Origin: Lactarius indigo
Lineage: Eukaryota; Basidiomycota; Agaricomycetes; Russulales; Russulaceae
Reading direction: 5' to 3'
Assembly (NCBI GenBank): GCA_025766275.1
Contig: JAFKAC010000005.1
Location: 1,860,001-1,924,000, forward strand
Length of the DNA stretch: 64,000 nucleotides
How positions within the stretch are numbered: position 1 is the stretch's first letter; every line of letters starts with the position of its first letter. Below, one piece after another: positions 48,021 through 59,106 of the stretch. The notes beneath the pieces were generated by a model that was not told the DNA's origin, made no database searches, and was given only the letters and a program-made list of their open reading frames with translations. The translations under genes and the position numbers were made by a program.

Positions 48021-50469
48021 ATGGCCTCTGAACTCACCCCCGCCATCAGCTATGGGACCATCAAACCCCCGTCTTCACATCGACAACACGATGAAGATAC
48101 CCCAACGCATTCTCCGCCCAGTCCTTCTATCGGGACACTACACCGTGGCCTGTCCTCGCGCCAGGTCCAGATGATCGCCATTGCGGGCACGATTGGCACC
48201 GGTCTCTTCTTGGGCACTGGCACATCTCTAGCCCAAGGCGGACCAGCCAGCATGCTGATCTGCTATTCCATCGTCGGATTCATCGTTTATGTCACACTTC
48301 TACTCTTGGGTGAGATGGCAACTCAGTATCCCGTAGCCGGTGAGTGCCTATTCGTTTGACAACCCTCTCTACCTTCTCGCATCGGATTTTTTAATTGCAC
48401 CTTTATTCTTTTGTTTGGTACCTTATCATCGTGCCCCATCTATTCCAACTCATTCCAACTCCTTTCCCATTCCTGGTGATTTGGATTTTACCCTTTAACC
48501 ACTCTCAACCTCTTTCGTCCACAGGCTCATTCAACGCCTACGCCACCAGGTTCTTCTCCCCTGCATACGGTTTCGCTCTCTCGTGGAACTATTGGTTTAA
48601 TGATGCCATTTCTGTTGCCTCCGACCTCACCGCTGCCCAATTAGTCTTGGAATTCTGGAGTTTTCCCAACCCTTGGATTTTTAGTCTTACGCTATGGATA
48701 TTCCTCGTCTCCATTAACGCCACCCATGTCGGGGCATACGGTGAACTAGGTGGGTCCTGTTCTTATCCACACTCTCACCACTGCCGTTTCTGACCGGAGT
48801 CTAACAGAGTATTGGCTGTCGTCTCTCAAAGTTGTCACAATTGTCATCTTCATTCTACTCGGCATTCTTGTGAATGTTGGTGGTAATCAAGAACATCGCT
48901 TCATCGGTTTCGAGAACTGGCGGATCCCCGGTGCACCATTCGTTGGAGGCTTCGGCGGTTTCGCGCACGTCTTTGTCACCGCTAGCTTTGCCTGTACGTT
49001 ATTCTTGAATTGTACTTCATCGTCGTCTTATCACTCGACGCAGTTGGAGGGACAGAGAGTCTTGGAATCACCGCGGGCGAAACGAAGAATCCGGGTAAGA
49101 ACATGCCGCGGGTTGTCAAATTTGTATTTTGGCGGTGCGTAAGTTCCTCTGGAGAGTACCTCGGCACTTCGGCTCACGCTCTCTGCAGAATCCTGTTATT
49201 TTACCTTTTGAGCATCTTGTTGATTGGTTTGAATGGTGCGCATATACTCAAACCCTTGACAATTTGTCCAAATCCCCGCCTTAGTTCCCTGGGACTACCC
49301 AAATCTTTCCAACAAGACCGCAACCACGTCACCCTTCACGATCGTGTTCAAACAGTTTGGATCTAGTATGTCCTTCGCGCTGCCCCCAAACCTCTAGCCC
49401 CTTTACCCATTCCTCAGCCACTGCCGCATCCTTCATGAACACCGTCATCCTCAGCTCTGTCATTTCCGCCGGTAACCATGCACTCTTCGCTGGCACACGC
49501 GTGCTCTACAGCCTCGCTACGGCGTCTCATGCGCCACCTCTCTTCGCGTGGACGACGCGTGGAGGTGTACCGCTTCCCGCGCTGTTCCTGACCAGCGGCA
49601 TCAGCGCCCTATGCTTCGGCAGTTCTTTCATCGGAAACGGTCAGCTGTGGGCATGGCTACAGACTCTTGTCGGCGTGTCCAACCAGGTACGGAGGAGCGT
49701 CCACACTTTGTTACTGCATGTTCACGTGTTCGTGTCCTGACGCGTGTATATCATAGATTGCTTGGCTGTCCATTGGGATTGCGTCGTGGCGCTTCCGCAC
49801 CGCGTGGAAAACGCAAGGCCGCCCGCTCTCGGAGATGAAGTTTCGCGCACAGTGGACGTGGCCGTGGGGCCCTCCTTTCGTGGTGCGCGCTTATACCCTC
49901 TTCGCCGACTTACCCCATCGCATTTCGCTGACACGCTATCGTATCAGATCACAGCCGTATCGGCCATCATCCTCAGTGCGTGCATGACCCTCTCCCTCCC
50001 ACCTTCTATGTCTTTTTTCGCTTGAATTTGGGAGCTAATCAGAAAATCATCGGGGTTCGGTGGGTCTGCTCTATTGATTCTTGCGTCGTGTCCTTTTTTT
50101 GCTGTTCGGCACCACTGCGCAGTTCAAGGGTGGTCCTCCGTCATCCCCCGCTTCTCCGCAGCCGACTTCTTCTCGTTCTATATTGAGTTGCCCGTGATGG
50201 CGCTCATGTACCTGCTCTGGCTCCTCGTCCAGCGCGTGCGTTACCTTCCGGCATCACCATCAACGTCCCCGTTGGCATCACCATCAACGCCCCCGTTGGC
50301 ATCACCACACCCGGCCCGGCCGTTCTTCGATTTTGTAGATGTAACACGTGTAGATCTTTACCATGACGAGCACAAGGGACAGGTCGACGAGCATGAGGAC
50401 GAGACACGGGCGCAGCGCCTGGGTGGACGCGCACGCTGGGCTTGGGCCGCATATTACCTCGTTGCGTAG
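48021..50469 (+). CDS. Amino-acid permease (APC superfamily, YAT type)
   Basis: A plasma-membrane proton-coupled amino-acid importer of about 12 spans, split by about nine introns. After a hydrophilic N-tail, LSSRQVQMIAIAGTIGTGLF and LGTGTSLAQGGPASMLICYS form the first span with the family GTIGTGLFLGTG motif. Next come YVTLLLLGEMATQYPVAG, SFNAYATRFFSPAYGFALSW, NYWFNDAISVASDLTAAQLV, GGTESLGITAGETKNPGKNM, SVISAGNHALFAGTRVLYSL and AWLQTLVGVSNQIAWLSIGI. The family motif ESLGITAGETKNP is complete. A Pro/Ser-rich, tandemly repeated insert lies in the C-terminal part before a charged tail ending WAAYYLVA. The ATG at 48021 starts MASELTPAISYGT. The shared 500-bp divergent region suggests, but does not show, co-regulation with the beta-galactosidase. 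Confidence 0.9.
50250..50310 (+). repeat. 24-bp in-frame tandem repeat within the permease
   Basis: Two and a half copies of a 24-bp unit beginning ggcatcaccatcaacg (50250, 50274, partial 50298). They encode ASPSTSPL, ASPSTPPL and ASPHPAR in a hydrophilic segment after the last membrane spans. The unit keeps the reading frame. Confidence 0.85.
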
Positions 50470-50699
50470 AGCGCATTATACAACGCCCCTATACATTACC
50501 TTGCACGCGATGACGATCAAACTCCAATTGAAGGGCGGGTACTGACAAGGGCAAACGTATAACAGTAAGGGTGCTATTCGCAAGGATGGTATGGCGGGCG
50601 TGCCAGTGGAACGGTTGAAGTAATAACGCAATAATGAGCGATACGAATCAAAAATGACGAGAGTAATTAAAAAAGAACCACTTGAATCTCCAGCGTATG

Positions 50700-51546
50700 C
50701 CGGGTACATAACATCGTCGAGCCATGGCGATAGGGGACCTTTTCATCCCGGCGTTCCCCATCGCGTGCAGCGCATCGGCACACTGGGCGACGGGGGGGAA
50801 AAGGTCTGCGGTCTGGATCGCGTAGCCAAACAAGACAAATGCGTGACCGACTGTATTCCTTCGGTCTGTTTCTTCATTTCGTTACTGGTTCCGCGGAGCG
50901 GACTCACTTCGGCCTCTCTTCTCATTATGTCATAGGCATCAGCGATGAGCCTTCGTTGAAATTGACATTGTTGAAGCGCGCGCCGGAATGTGAGGTCTGG
51001 GATATGACAATCATGGCATAGCGTTAACAGCGTGCGTACCTTCTCCTCCTCTCCTCCACATACTGAATTGGACATATGTGTAACCAGTGGGAAGCCGAGA
51101 TCACCGGCGATCCGGAGCTGAGGCCTGAGGCCTGAGGGATCGGGCTCACTTCAAGCCCTTTGTGCTTGGCGGGACTAATAACCACGAAGACCACGACAAC
51201 CCCAAATTCTGGACGCTCGACTCGCTCATGGAGCTCAACGGTGCGTGCGCACGCGCGATCTCCGCTCCGCCACGAAGATCGTTAATGACAGGGTATCTCA
51301 AGACACACTTTCATCGACATCCTCAAGATCGACATCGAGGGTGGAGAATTCGATGCGCTCACGGCGTTACTTAGCGCACGCGCTGCCGAAGGGAACGTGC
51401 TCCCCGTCGGCCAGCTCCAGCTAGAGATCCGCGCGCGCGAAAGTCGCGAGAACTTTGAGTACACCAATATCGTGCGTGGTGCACGGCCAGAGCTGGTAGA
51501 GGAGTGTCCTTTGGGACCGGAATACCAAACAACTGGCAATCTTTAG
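50700..51546 (+). pseudogene. METTL24-like methyltransferase, broken
   Basis: Segments of one protein occur in order but in different frames. They are PHRVQRIGTLGDGGEKVCGL with DRVAKQDKCV (50757-50840), RLYSFG (about 50842-50865), a 70-bp intron-like gap, GISDEPSLKLTLLKRAPECE, NQWEAEITGDPEL, RAHFKPFVLGGTNNHEDHDN and TLDSLMELNG. An intron follows, then HTFIDILKIDIEGGEFDALT and a C-terminal part ending QTTGNL at the stop 51544-51546. The IDIEGGEF segment and the order match the METTL24/Methyltransf_22 family, which is common in Agaricomycetes. At least three frame breaks are present: near 50845, near 51005, and at the seven-base repeat near 51118. Confidence 0.75.
51118..51137 (+). repeat. Triplicated 7-mer causing a frameshift
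   Basis: ctgagg followed by two further cctgagg units. Without the two extra units the methyltransferase frame would run on from DPEL to RAHFKPF; with 14 extra bases it meets TGA. Confidence 0.75.
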
Positions 51547-53380
51547 TCTCTGGCTCAGGAACTGATCTTAGCTGTGGCACGACTAAATTTCATCATGAGG
51601 AAGTGTTTACAGTAAAGTCCGGATTTCCGTGCTTCCCAGCCAAACCATACGAGACCTCGTGTTTCCCGATCGGCTCTACATATCATCACCAGGGAACCTA
51701 CTCTCAGCACTGTCAGGGACAAAGTCAACTGAAGAGGGAAGCACAGTGCAATCCTTATTGCCGATCAGACTTGTGCTGTTTTGATCATTCAGGTTGCCAT
51801 CTTTGAACGTGAGCTTGGGACGCGAGGCCAAGAATCTTAGATTTGATTGTGTTAACGCCTCCGAGTTACTTGAAACTGGTGTAACTTACTGCTATTAGAG
51901 GGAAACAGGTCGACCGACCGATGAGACGAGAGCGCTGTATTGTATGTCTGTGGTTGGTCGTCACGCGAGGAACAATTTGTTGACAGGGAAGTGCAGATTG
52001 TTCAGGGACCGCGAAGGATCGTCACTTTGGTCAGCGGGGATCGACGATATTGTTATGCGACAAGATGATAACAAGCGGAGAACCATTTAGCGGGGAGGCA
52101 GCTGATGGGATCGACGAGAGCCGAGACTAGATCGCTCAACTCGTGATCATGACCAGAGCTACATCATTGCCATGCACCCAGCAGTTGTGGTCCGGTTGTA
52201 GCAATGTCATTTTTTTGATCCTATAGATCGCTTGTTCCAGATAGATGCTAAATGATGGGAAGACTCATCAAGCTTGTCGCGTGAGTGCAACCAAGTCGCA
52301 CGTTGTGCGAAGACAGATAAAAAGCACAGAAGAAATAGTGCGTGTATTCTGGGCACTGGCCAGAGTTGCCATCAGCCAATGACATACATAGGAAAACAGA
52401 GTACACCAAAGGAGGCCCATCTCATGTATGGTGACGACACCGAAATGACGTTTAAAATACTGAGACGGATCAGGGGGTAGGGACTGGAGGTGAATAGGAA
52501 TCGCAACAACCGACATCACTTCATATTCGGGACGGTATAGAGGATTGGCGAACGTACGTTGATGAAACGTTGCTCGGGACAATTGCCTATGATCTCAGCT
52601 ACATCCAACACGGGAAGGCTATTCAAACACAATGGCGGTGCCGTTAACAAGGATGGGCATTTGGGCATTAGGAGAGGACTGCAGTCGAGTTGGTAGCAAG
52701 TAGTGGCCGTAAGATGCGACCTTGGACCCGCCAATCAAATGGACTCAACTAAACACTGAAACTTGGAGAAAAGCCCGCGGTCGCTGATCTGCAATAGTGT
52801 GGTCAATACACTGTGTATCCAAGATCAAGAGCATAAGATAAGATGAAAAGGCCTCAGAATGGTGTGTGTGACGTCCTTTCCTGCAGTCTCAATGCAGGTC
52901 GTACTCATTAAAATCAGATATTTTGAAATCATTGGCAAAATGGCGGTAAACTCTCGAAAAAAGGTGTGAAAAGGGGTGCTCACTGTTTTGTAGTCTTCTT
53001 CAGCGTGGGTGTTGGGACAGCAACTCAAACAACTATGCAAGTCCGAAAAAAAAGTCGGCCCGGCCTCGGTAGCGAAACTATGGACCATCCTTCTCATTCA
53101 CCTCATTTATCTCATTTTTCAAGTCATATATTTTTTATACAATCTCAACAATTCTGCCGATGGGAGTTCCCGAAATCCCACTCTCTCAAAGCCTTTTCGC
53201 CAAGCCCATAGATATGAAAACGGCTGTAAGGCATCAACGTGCGTAACTTGAGAAAAAAAAATCGGCCCGGTATTCCTGGTAGCGGACCGTCCTTGCCTCT
53301 CGCCAAGTTCTCTCCCTTAGACAGAGAGTGCTCTGCAGAGCAGAGCAAAACGTCATCTTGTCACCTACAACATTTCGGGC
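51547..53380. other. Intergenic region, 1.8 kb
   Basis: No recognisable gene. A minus frame at 52268-52582 (about 100 codons) and shorter frames carry no motif I know. A-rich runs occur at 53045-53055 and 53250-53260. The right end should hold the promoter of the YEATS gene. Confidence 0.4.
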
Positions 53381-56300
53381 ATGTTAGGCAAGAGAAAGGA
53401 TCGTACAACCAATTCACCCACGCCAAACCTGAATAATGAGGGGGATATCGCTGCACCGCGCTCGGGGTACGCTGTTGCACGACAGCTCGTCCTTGAAGAG
53501 CTCGACCTGGAAATCCGTATGCGGCAAAGATTGAAGGAAACGATCGAGTCGCGTATTGGTTGGGCAACTTGTTTGCAGACATCTTTAAGCGCTGTGCGTG
53601 AGGACCATGGTGCGTCTGTCCCCAATCATAAAGAATACAGGCCCTCACCTTTACAGGTTCTGAAAGCACGGGCGACACTGGTGCCAACGTATTTCAACTT
53701 GCCGCTGCGGACGCCCTGCACGTTGCGGAGACCCCGTTAATTCCTATATTATCCCGCGAATCCCGCTTCCCCTCTCGTTTTACTTCTGAAGCTATTCCAA
53801 CACCGCCCGCAACTTCTTCCACGAACCCCTATGCTCGCCCATACACTCGTCTCGCTCGCTCCAGGCGGTCACCGTCTTCTATTCGTCCCGCACCCCAACA
53901 TCTTTACATTCGTGACTCTTCCACTAATACGATTGCACGGCTCGCGTGCCCTGATTGCTCACGCGGAGATTTCCCACGAGTCCAAAGTCTTCTGAACCAC
54001 TGCCGCTTACAACACGGCCGTGAGTTCGGCAGCCATGACGAGTGCATCCGTGGTTGTGCAGTCCAAGTTCCAGTGGATGAAGAGGCGTGGATCATAGAAA
54101 ATGGGAGCGAGCTCAGAAACGTCAGCCTACCGAGCTTGCGGAGGCTGTTTGAGATGGCGGTTGGTAACGTTAGCAGCCCATTAGAGATTGCGCCGGTGAA
54201 TGATGCCCCATCTGTTCACCAAGACGTAAGTCCAGAACATATTACCGTGTCGGGGCGAGAGATTTTACGGTCTTCGGCGCCGACTCACGCAAGCACGCAC
54301 CTTTCTCGGACCCTGGGTCATCACGTCGATACACCGGCTCTTGCACCATTCCTCGGTCGTGCACCGAAACGACGAAGCATCACGACGTATGATGAAAATG
54401 CTCCAGTAGACATCGACGGAAGCCTGCATGTGACTCCTGGGCGGCGATGGAGAATCCCTCTCACACACAGAAGTCGAGCTCGGCCTGCTCTGGATCTCAT
54501 CATTCCAGTTGATGCATCACTACACCAATTAACGCCCCATGTGGCACCTGTGACTCAGGGCACTCGCTTTCACATCGTTTCCCGCGTCACAATATCCGAC
54601 CGTAGTCTGTGGATTCCCATCGGTAAGTATTGTTGTAGTGAAAGTGGAAGAAACATCTCAACCTTTCCATTCTATACAGATCGGCGCTCAGTTACTGCGC
54701 CCGAACAGACGCATCGATGGTGTTTGTCAATCGAAGCACCTTCATACGTATGTACACTGATGCGTGTGAACCCACGGAGCGCTGAAGTCAGTTTTCAGAG
54801 CCTACCGCTCGGTGCCGTTTTGGAGCATGCAACTATCACTTGCTTGTCTCCAAGCCCTCCTCCTACTCGAGCACTTGATGAACCTTTGGAAGTGTCAGGT
54901 CCCTCATTCTTCGCCTGCGGGACGACGTCCCAACCATTTCTCGCCCGGCTTCGGTTCGAGTGGACAAGCGGATCGTTGAATCCTCCACTAGAAGTGGAAC
55001 ATTGGGTAGAGGTGCGATGATCATATTACATAAAAATGAGACCCTAACTGGTACTTAGTTGGACATGCTCCACACTAATACGCCAGCGCTCGGCGATGAA
55101 CAAGTTCTAGATGTCGAACTGGACCGCAATACAGTGTTCCGCCAAATACCTCCTTCCGAGCATGGTTTGGATCCTTGGAATTTGGACTCCGAGTCCCTAC
55201 CGACCTCACCAAAACCTGTCCCAGCGCTTCCAAGCGAGCCTCGCAAGTCAACTGCTTTCCTTTATTAGATGAACGCTTATATGTTCTTTTGTTTATTTTC
55301 AACAGGGTATATCACTCTCCTCAGATCACTTGTCCCGGCGTTTCCGCTGACATTACGAGGTTTGGAAAGTATAATATGTTAATTCCAAATCACTGAGTTT
55401 TCTGGAACAGACCTAAAGGGTAAATCACCCACCCCTCTCCCATACAAGCTAGTCTCCTCTCCTGCACAGTTCCGGGCGTTCGTTCCTGGTCGGAGAAAAG
55501 CTATTGAGGTAGGCGACAATTGGTAAGATTCACAGCCTCTGAACATCATCACAGTGGGCGCGGGCACGTGCCCTTCGTGAGGCATATGAGAAAATCCGGG
55601 AGGAACAGACGCCGGCAGAGGAGTATCCCCAACTTAGTACCGGTGGGGTTTTTACCTGGCTGAGAGATGCAGGACTGTCTCTCTGCCGAGCTGTGCCAAC
55701 AGCTGCGCCCATGGAGAAGAGAACATCTGAACGAATAATGCCGTCAGCGGCAGAAGTGTTCTGTCCGGTCTGCGGTCTCGACTCAGTAAGACACCCCCCA
55801 CGGGAAGCACCGAGCAGCGGTCCTTCTTGTCCCCTTTCTTCAACGTCACAGCTTCCACTTTTGGATGTAGGATCGTGTCTATCACAGGATCACCTGGACA
55901 ACCCCACTTGTTTTACGCTAGCGCAACAGAAACCTTTCCATTGGTCTCCACGAGATGTCTTGGCCGTAACCGATCCAACTCTCAATCGTGCCGTGCGGAG
56001 CATCTTATTTTCGCTGAAATTAAGTTGTTTCCAAGAGTCACAAGGCGAAGCTTCCATTTCCGGTGGCGGGGGTCTATGCCCCAATGGCATTGCTGTTGCC
56101 CCGATGACGGCCGATCGGGGCACACGAGGCCGAGTCGACTTCCCCCCAAACATTGAACACGAATTCACCTCGCTGACAGCGTCGGCGATACTCGCACTGT
56201 CGGTGCGCAGATTCGCGCGTTGTTTGGTGCAATCAGCGGTCACTGCCTTTACCAGTGATCGTGCGCGGATAAGGGGGAACCCGCGAGCCGTGATCGCCCA

Positions 56301-56439
56301 AGCCCACGTTGCCCGCGGCTTGGTTGGTCCGTTCCTGGGACGCGATGGCGTTCTTGCCGGCCTTCCCGTTGCGCAGGTGCCACCCGTTGCCCTGGCTTTA
56401 TCCACCCTCGCTCAACTCCCGCGAAAGGACGTGCTGTAG
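53381..56439 (+). CDS. YEATS-domain chromatin protein
   Basis: About 890 aa in eight or so exons. The first are 53381-53609, 53657-54622, 54680-54747 and 54799-55011, and one exon starts at 55059. The N-terminal helical region has AVARQLVLEELDLEIRMRQR and LKETIESRIGWATCLQ. A zinc-finger-like segment CPDCSRGDFPRVQSLLNHCR with LQHGREFGSHDEC follows. The YEATS beta-sandwich includes SRTLGHHVDTPALAPFLGRA, GTRFHIVSRVTISDRSLWIP, THRWCLSIEAPSYSLPLGAV and PLEVEHWVELD. C-terminal parts include LPYKLVSSPAQFRAFVPGRR, WARARALREAYEKI and LSTGGVFTWLRDAGLS. The architecture is that of YEATS2-like histone-acyl-lysine readers of acetyltransferase complexes; the complex itself is inferred. The splice sites between 55250 and 55395 are ambiguous. 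The stop is at 56437-56439. Confidence 0.8.
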
Positions 56440-56905
56440 CATGCTGTGCTGTCATGGATACTCTTCCTGTTGAGATGCTGAGTTTCCGAGCGGTTGATTA
56501 TCTTCGGTTAATTTTTATGCCGGTGTATGTACTGCGATATGATAAGCGTACTATCCGGAGCAAACGGCTCTGTAATATTAATGTCTATGGCATAGCGATT
56601 GCACGCTGCGCCACATCGGCGTTCGGGAGAGAATGAGAAAGTGGATCGGGTTAGACCAACAGCAGAAAGCCTGCTTCTTAGATCTGAGATCAAGGGGTAT
56701 TTTTGCTGTGACCCACGTGCTCCGATTGCTATTTTTCCACACACTGGCACCGGGCCCGGGTCTACCTTGGGGTCCGCATAGAATATTTCAATGTCATGTC
56801 TTGGTTGCAACATCGCTTCCTTCCCTCTCTGTCTCCCCGCGTACCAGATATTTCTGGGAGCCCGTCCAGCTGTTCACCGTTTCCAGTCCTGATCTCCTTC
56901 ATATC

Positions 56906-59106
56906 ATGGTACAATTACCACTGCCATCAGGAGCGACCATCGACAACACCATCGGTGCCGTGGTCGTTGGATGGGGCATTTCATCTCTGTACGTCCTGGC
57001 ATCGCATGACCGTGCTGCCTGCTCTCCCTCATTCCACATACGCAGTATCTTCGGCATGCTCTGCATCCAGGTCTGGACATACTACCAACGGTACCCGAAC
57101 GATCACTGGTCGTATAAGGTTCTGGTACGCCCGTGATATGTGTTTCAGTAACAACGTGGTCAGCCGCTGACGCCCTTTGTGTTGTTCTTAATAACGCTCG
57201 TGCTTGCGCTCGTGAATCCTCGGCGTCTAGGTCTTTCGCGCTCTGGTACGCCCATTTCGGCCCGTCTCCACCGCCGCTCAGTGCTCACGATTGATCAGGG
57301 CCCTGGAGGTCCTCCACCAAATCTTCGTTGGTCACATCGCTTGGTTTTACGTCGTCGAGTGAGCCTAGGATGTCGCCCAGTGGTGCCCATCACTCACCGG
57401 CGCTCTCGCAGGAATTTCGGGATCACCGCTGTCTCAGGCTTAAAACTTCTTTCACAACCCCCAGTGTGGTAAGTCCACGGACAGTGTCCACAGTCATATC
57501 ACAGGGGCACGGACGCTCACTCTGGCCCCACATTGTTAGGACCCTTAGCGTGAGCTCTTTTTGCCCAATCCTAGTTGGTGCGAAGAAGCTGAATATTCTG
57601 AAACCAAATAGTCCCAAACCTTGTTGGGGGTGAGTCCCGCCTACTTCTCTAAACCTAACTAGTGTATAACTCTAACGAACACGTTTCAGTCACTCGTGGG
57701 GACTATCGTGAAGATGTATTCAATTATACTACTATTGCACCTGGATATTTTCTGACACGTATTTCTCAGATGCTTTGGGATGCGGGTTTGGAGGTGTGAG
57801 TGTTGGCTTACCTGTTCAGAAGAGGCGTTTTCTCAAGCGAGCATCTCAGTTTCCCGTGGTAATTACTTGGTCACAGGCCTGATCGTACGTCGTCTTATGG
57901 CTCGTTTCCGAGGGACTTTGTTTACATTTTGCTCAGATTGGCATGGCGGTTGCCCAGTTTGGTAGGTCGTTGTCTGTTTTGCGGATGGTTCTTATTATCT
58001 TGACGAATAATTTTGGTCATATAAAGCCACCGCTGTCGGTACGTGTGTCCTCTGTGACTACGTGGAGTTTAATGTGACTTGGTTCACCTACAGTTTACAC
58101 ACTTAGAACGTAAATTCTTTCTCTCCCGAGATGGCCTCACAGCGACGACTAATGCGAAATTTTTGCTAGTTTCCACCTTCAAGTAAGCCAGGCAGAGAAA
58201 ATTAAGGTATATCATTCTTTGCGGCACGTTCTGTATTAACAGCGTTCACAGTCAATCGGCTCTGCAGCCTTAGCCCTAGGAGTGGCGACAGACGTTTTCA
58301 CTGCTGCATCGCTTTCCTATTTCCTTCACAAGATGAGGACAGGATTCAAGAGGTATTGGTGCAAGTCCCTCTAAGTGTAAGTCGAGGCTTAACCTGATTA
58401 GGTCCGATACGTTGATCAATCGCCTCATCATTTACTCGGTCAACACCGGCGCGTTGACAAGGTGAGTAGTATCTAAGGCACGCGATGGATTAGGTCTCTA
58501 ATCACGTGTTTTCTATAGTGTCTTCAGCGCCGCAGTACTGGCGTCGGTACGCTGCATCCCTAATAATTCTCCCCACGAATAGTACTAACAGTGCTTCTAG
58601 TACAACTTAATGCCATCAAATCTCATCTATGTCGCCCTCTACTTCGTGCTGACCAAACGTACGCCTTCCATCCTTAAATCTACAGGCCCCATTGACCCAC
58701 TTTCTCCTGGCGTAGTGTTTGCGAACTCGTGTGTGGGAACGTGAGCTACTCCCTTTTGAGCGAATGTCACACGTTGACTCCAGTTTCTAGGCTCAACACC
58801 CGACGGTTTATTCATGGGAGGGGTACTGACCACGAGGAGGCAACCTATACCAACTTTCCTCATGGTTGCCAACACCCTTCCCGCGCCACCAGAACGCACA
58901 CTGGCGAAACGGAACGTGCGTCAGCAGAGGGGGTCCATCGTTTCAGAATCAGACAAGGTAGCCCGCTTCGGCTTCGCTGTCCATCTAGTGCTCACGGGAT
59001 CCCCACTAGGTACCGCAGTATGCGCACGGCTGGTAGAATTCCACGCCCCGCCATTAGCTCTGTTTGGCCTCACACGGCTTGTATCACCACTCGTTTGTTA
59101 TGCTGA
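56906..59106 (+). CDS. DUF6534-family membrane protein (possibly damaged in the middle)
   Basis: A seven-span membrane protein family expanded in Agaricomycetes; function unknown. Exon 1 starts MVQLPLPSGATIDNTIGAVV at 56906, and exon 2 gives IFGMLCIQVWTYYQRYPNDH. A middle segment gives VSRGNYLVTGLI (57850-57890) and IGMAVAQF. The 3' half is clear: SIGSAALALGVATDVFTAAS, LSYFLHKMRTGFKR, SDTLINRLIIYSVNTGALTS and VFSAAVLASYNLMPSNLIYV. ALYFVLTKLFANS, LNTRRFIHGRGTDHEE and a hydrophilic tail follow. Exons are 30-110 bases with short introns. Between 57130 and 57790 I cannot find a continuous splice path for the second and third spans, so this part may be decayed or atypically spliced. The end at 59106 is the stop of the frame after the last intron I can place. 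Confidence 0.65.
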
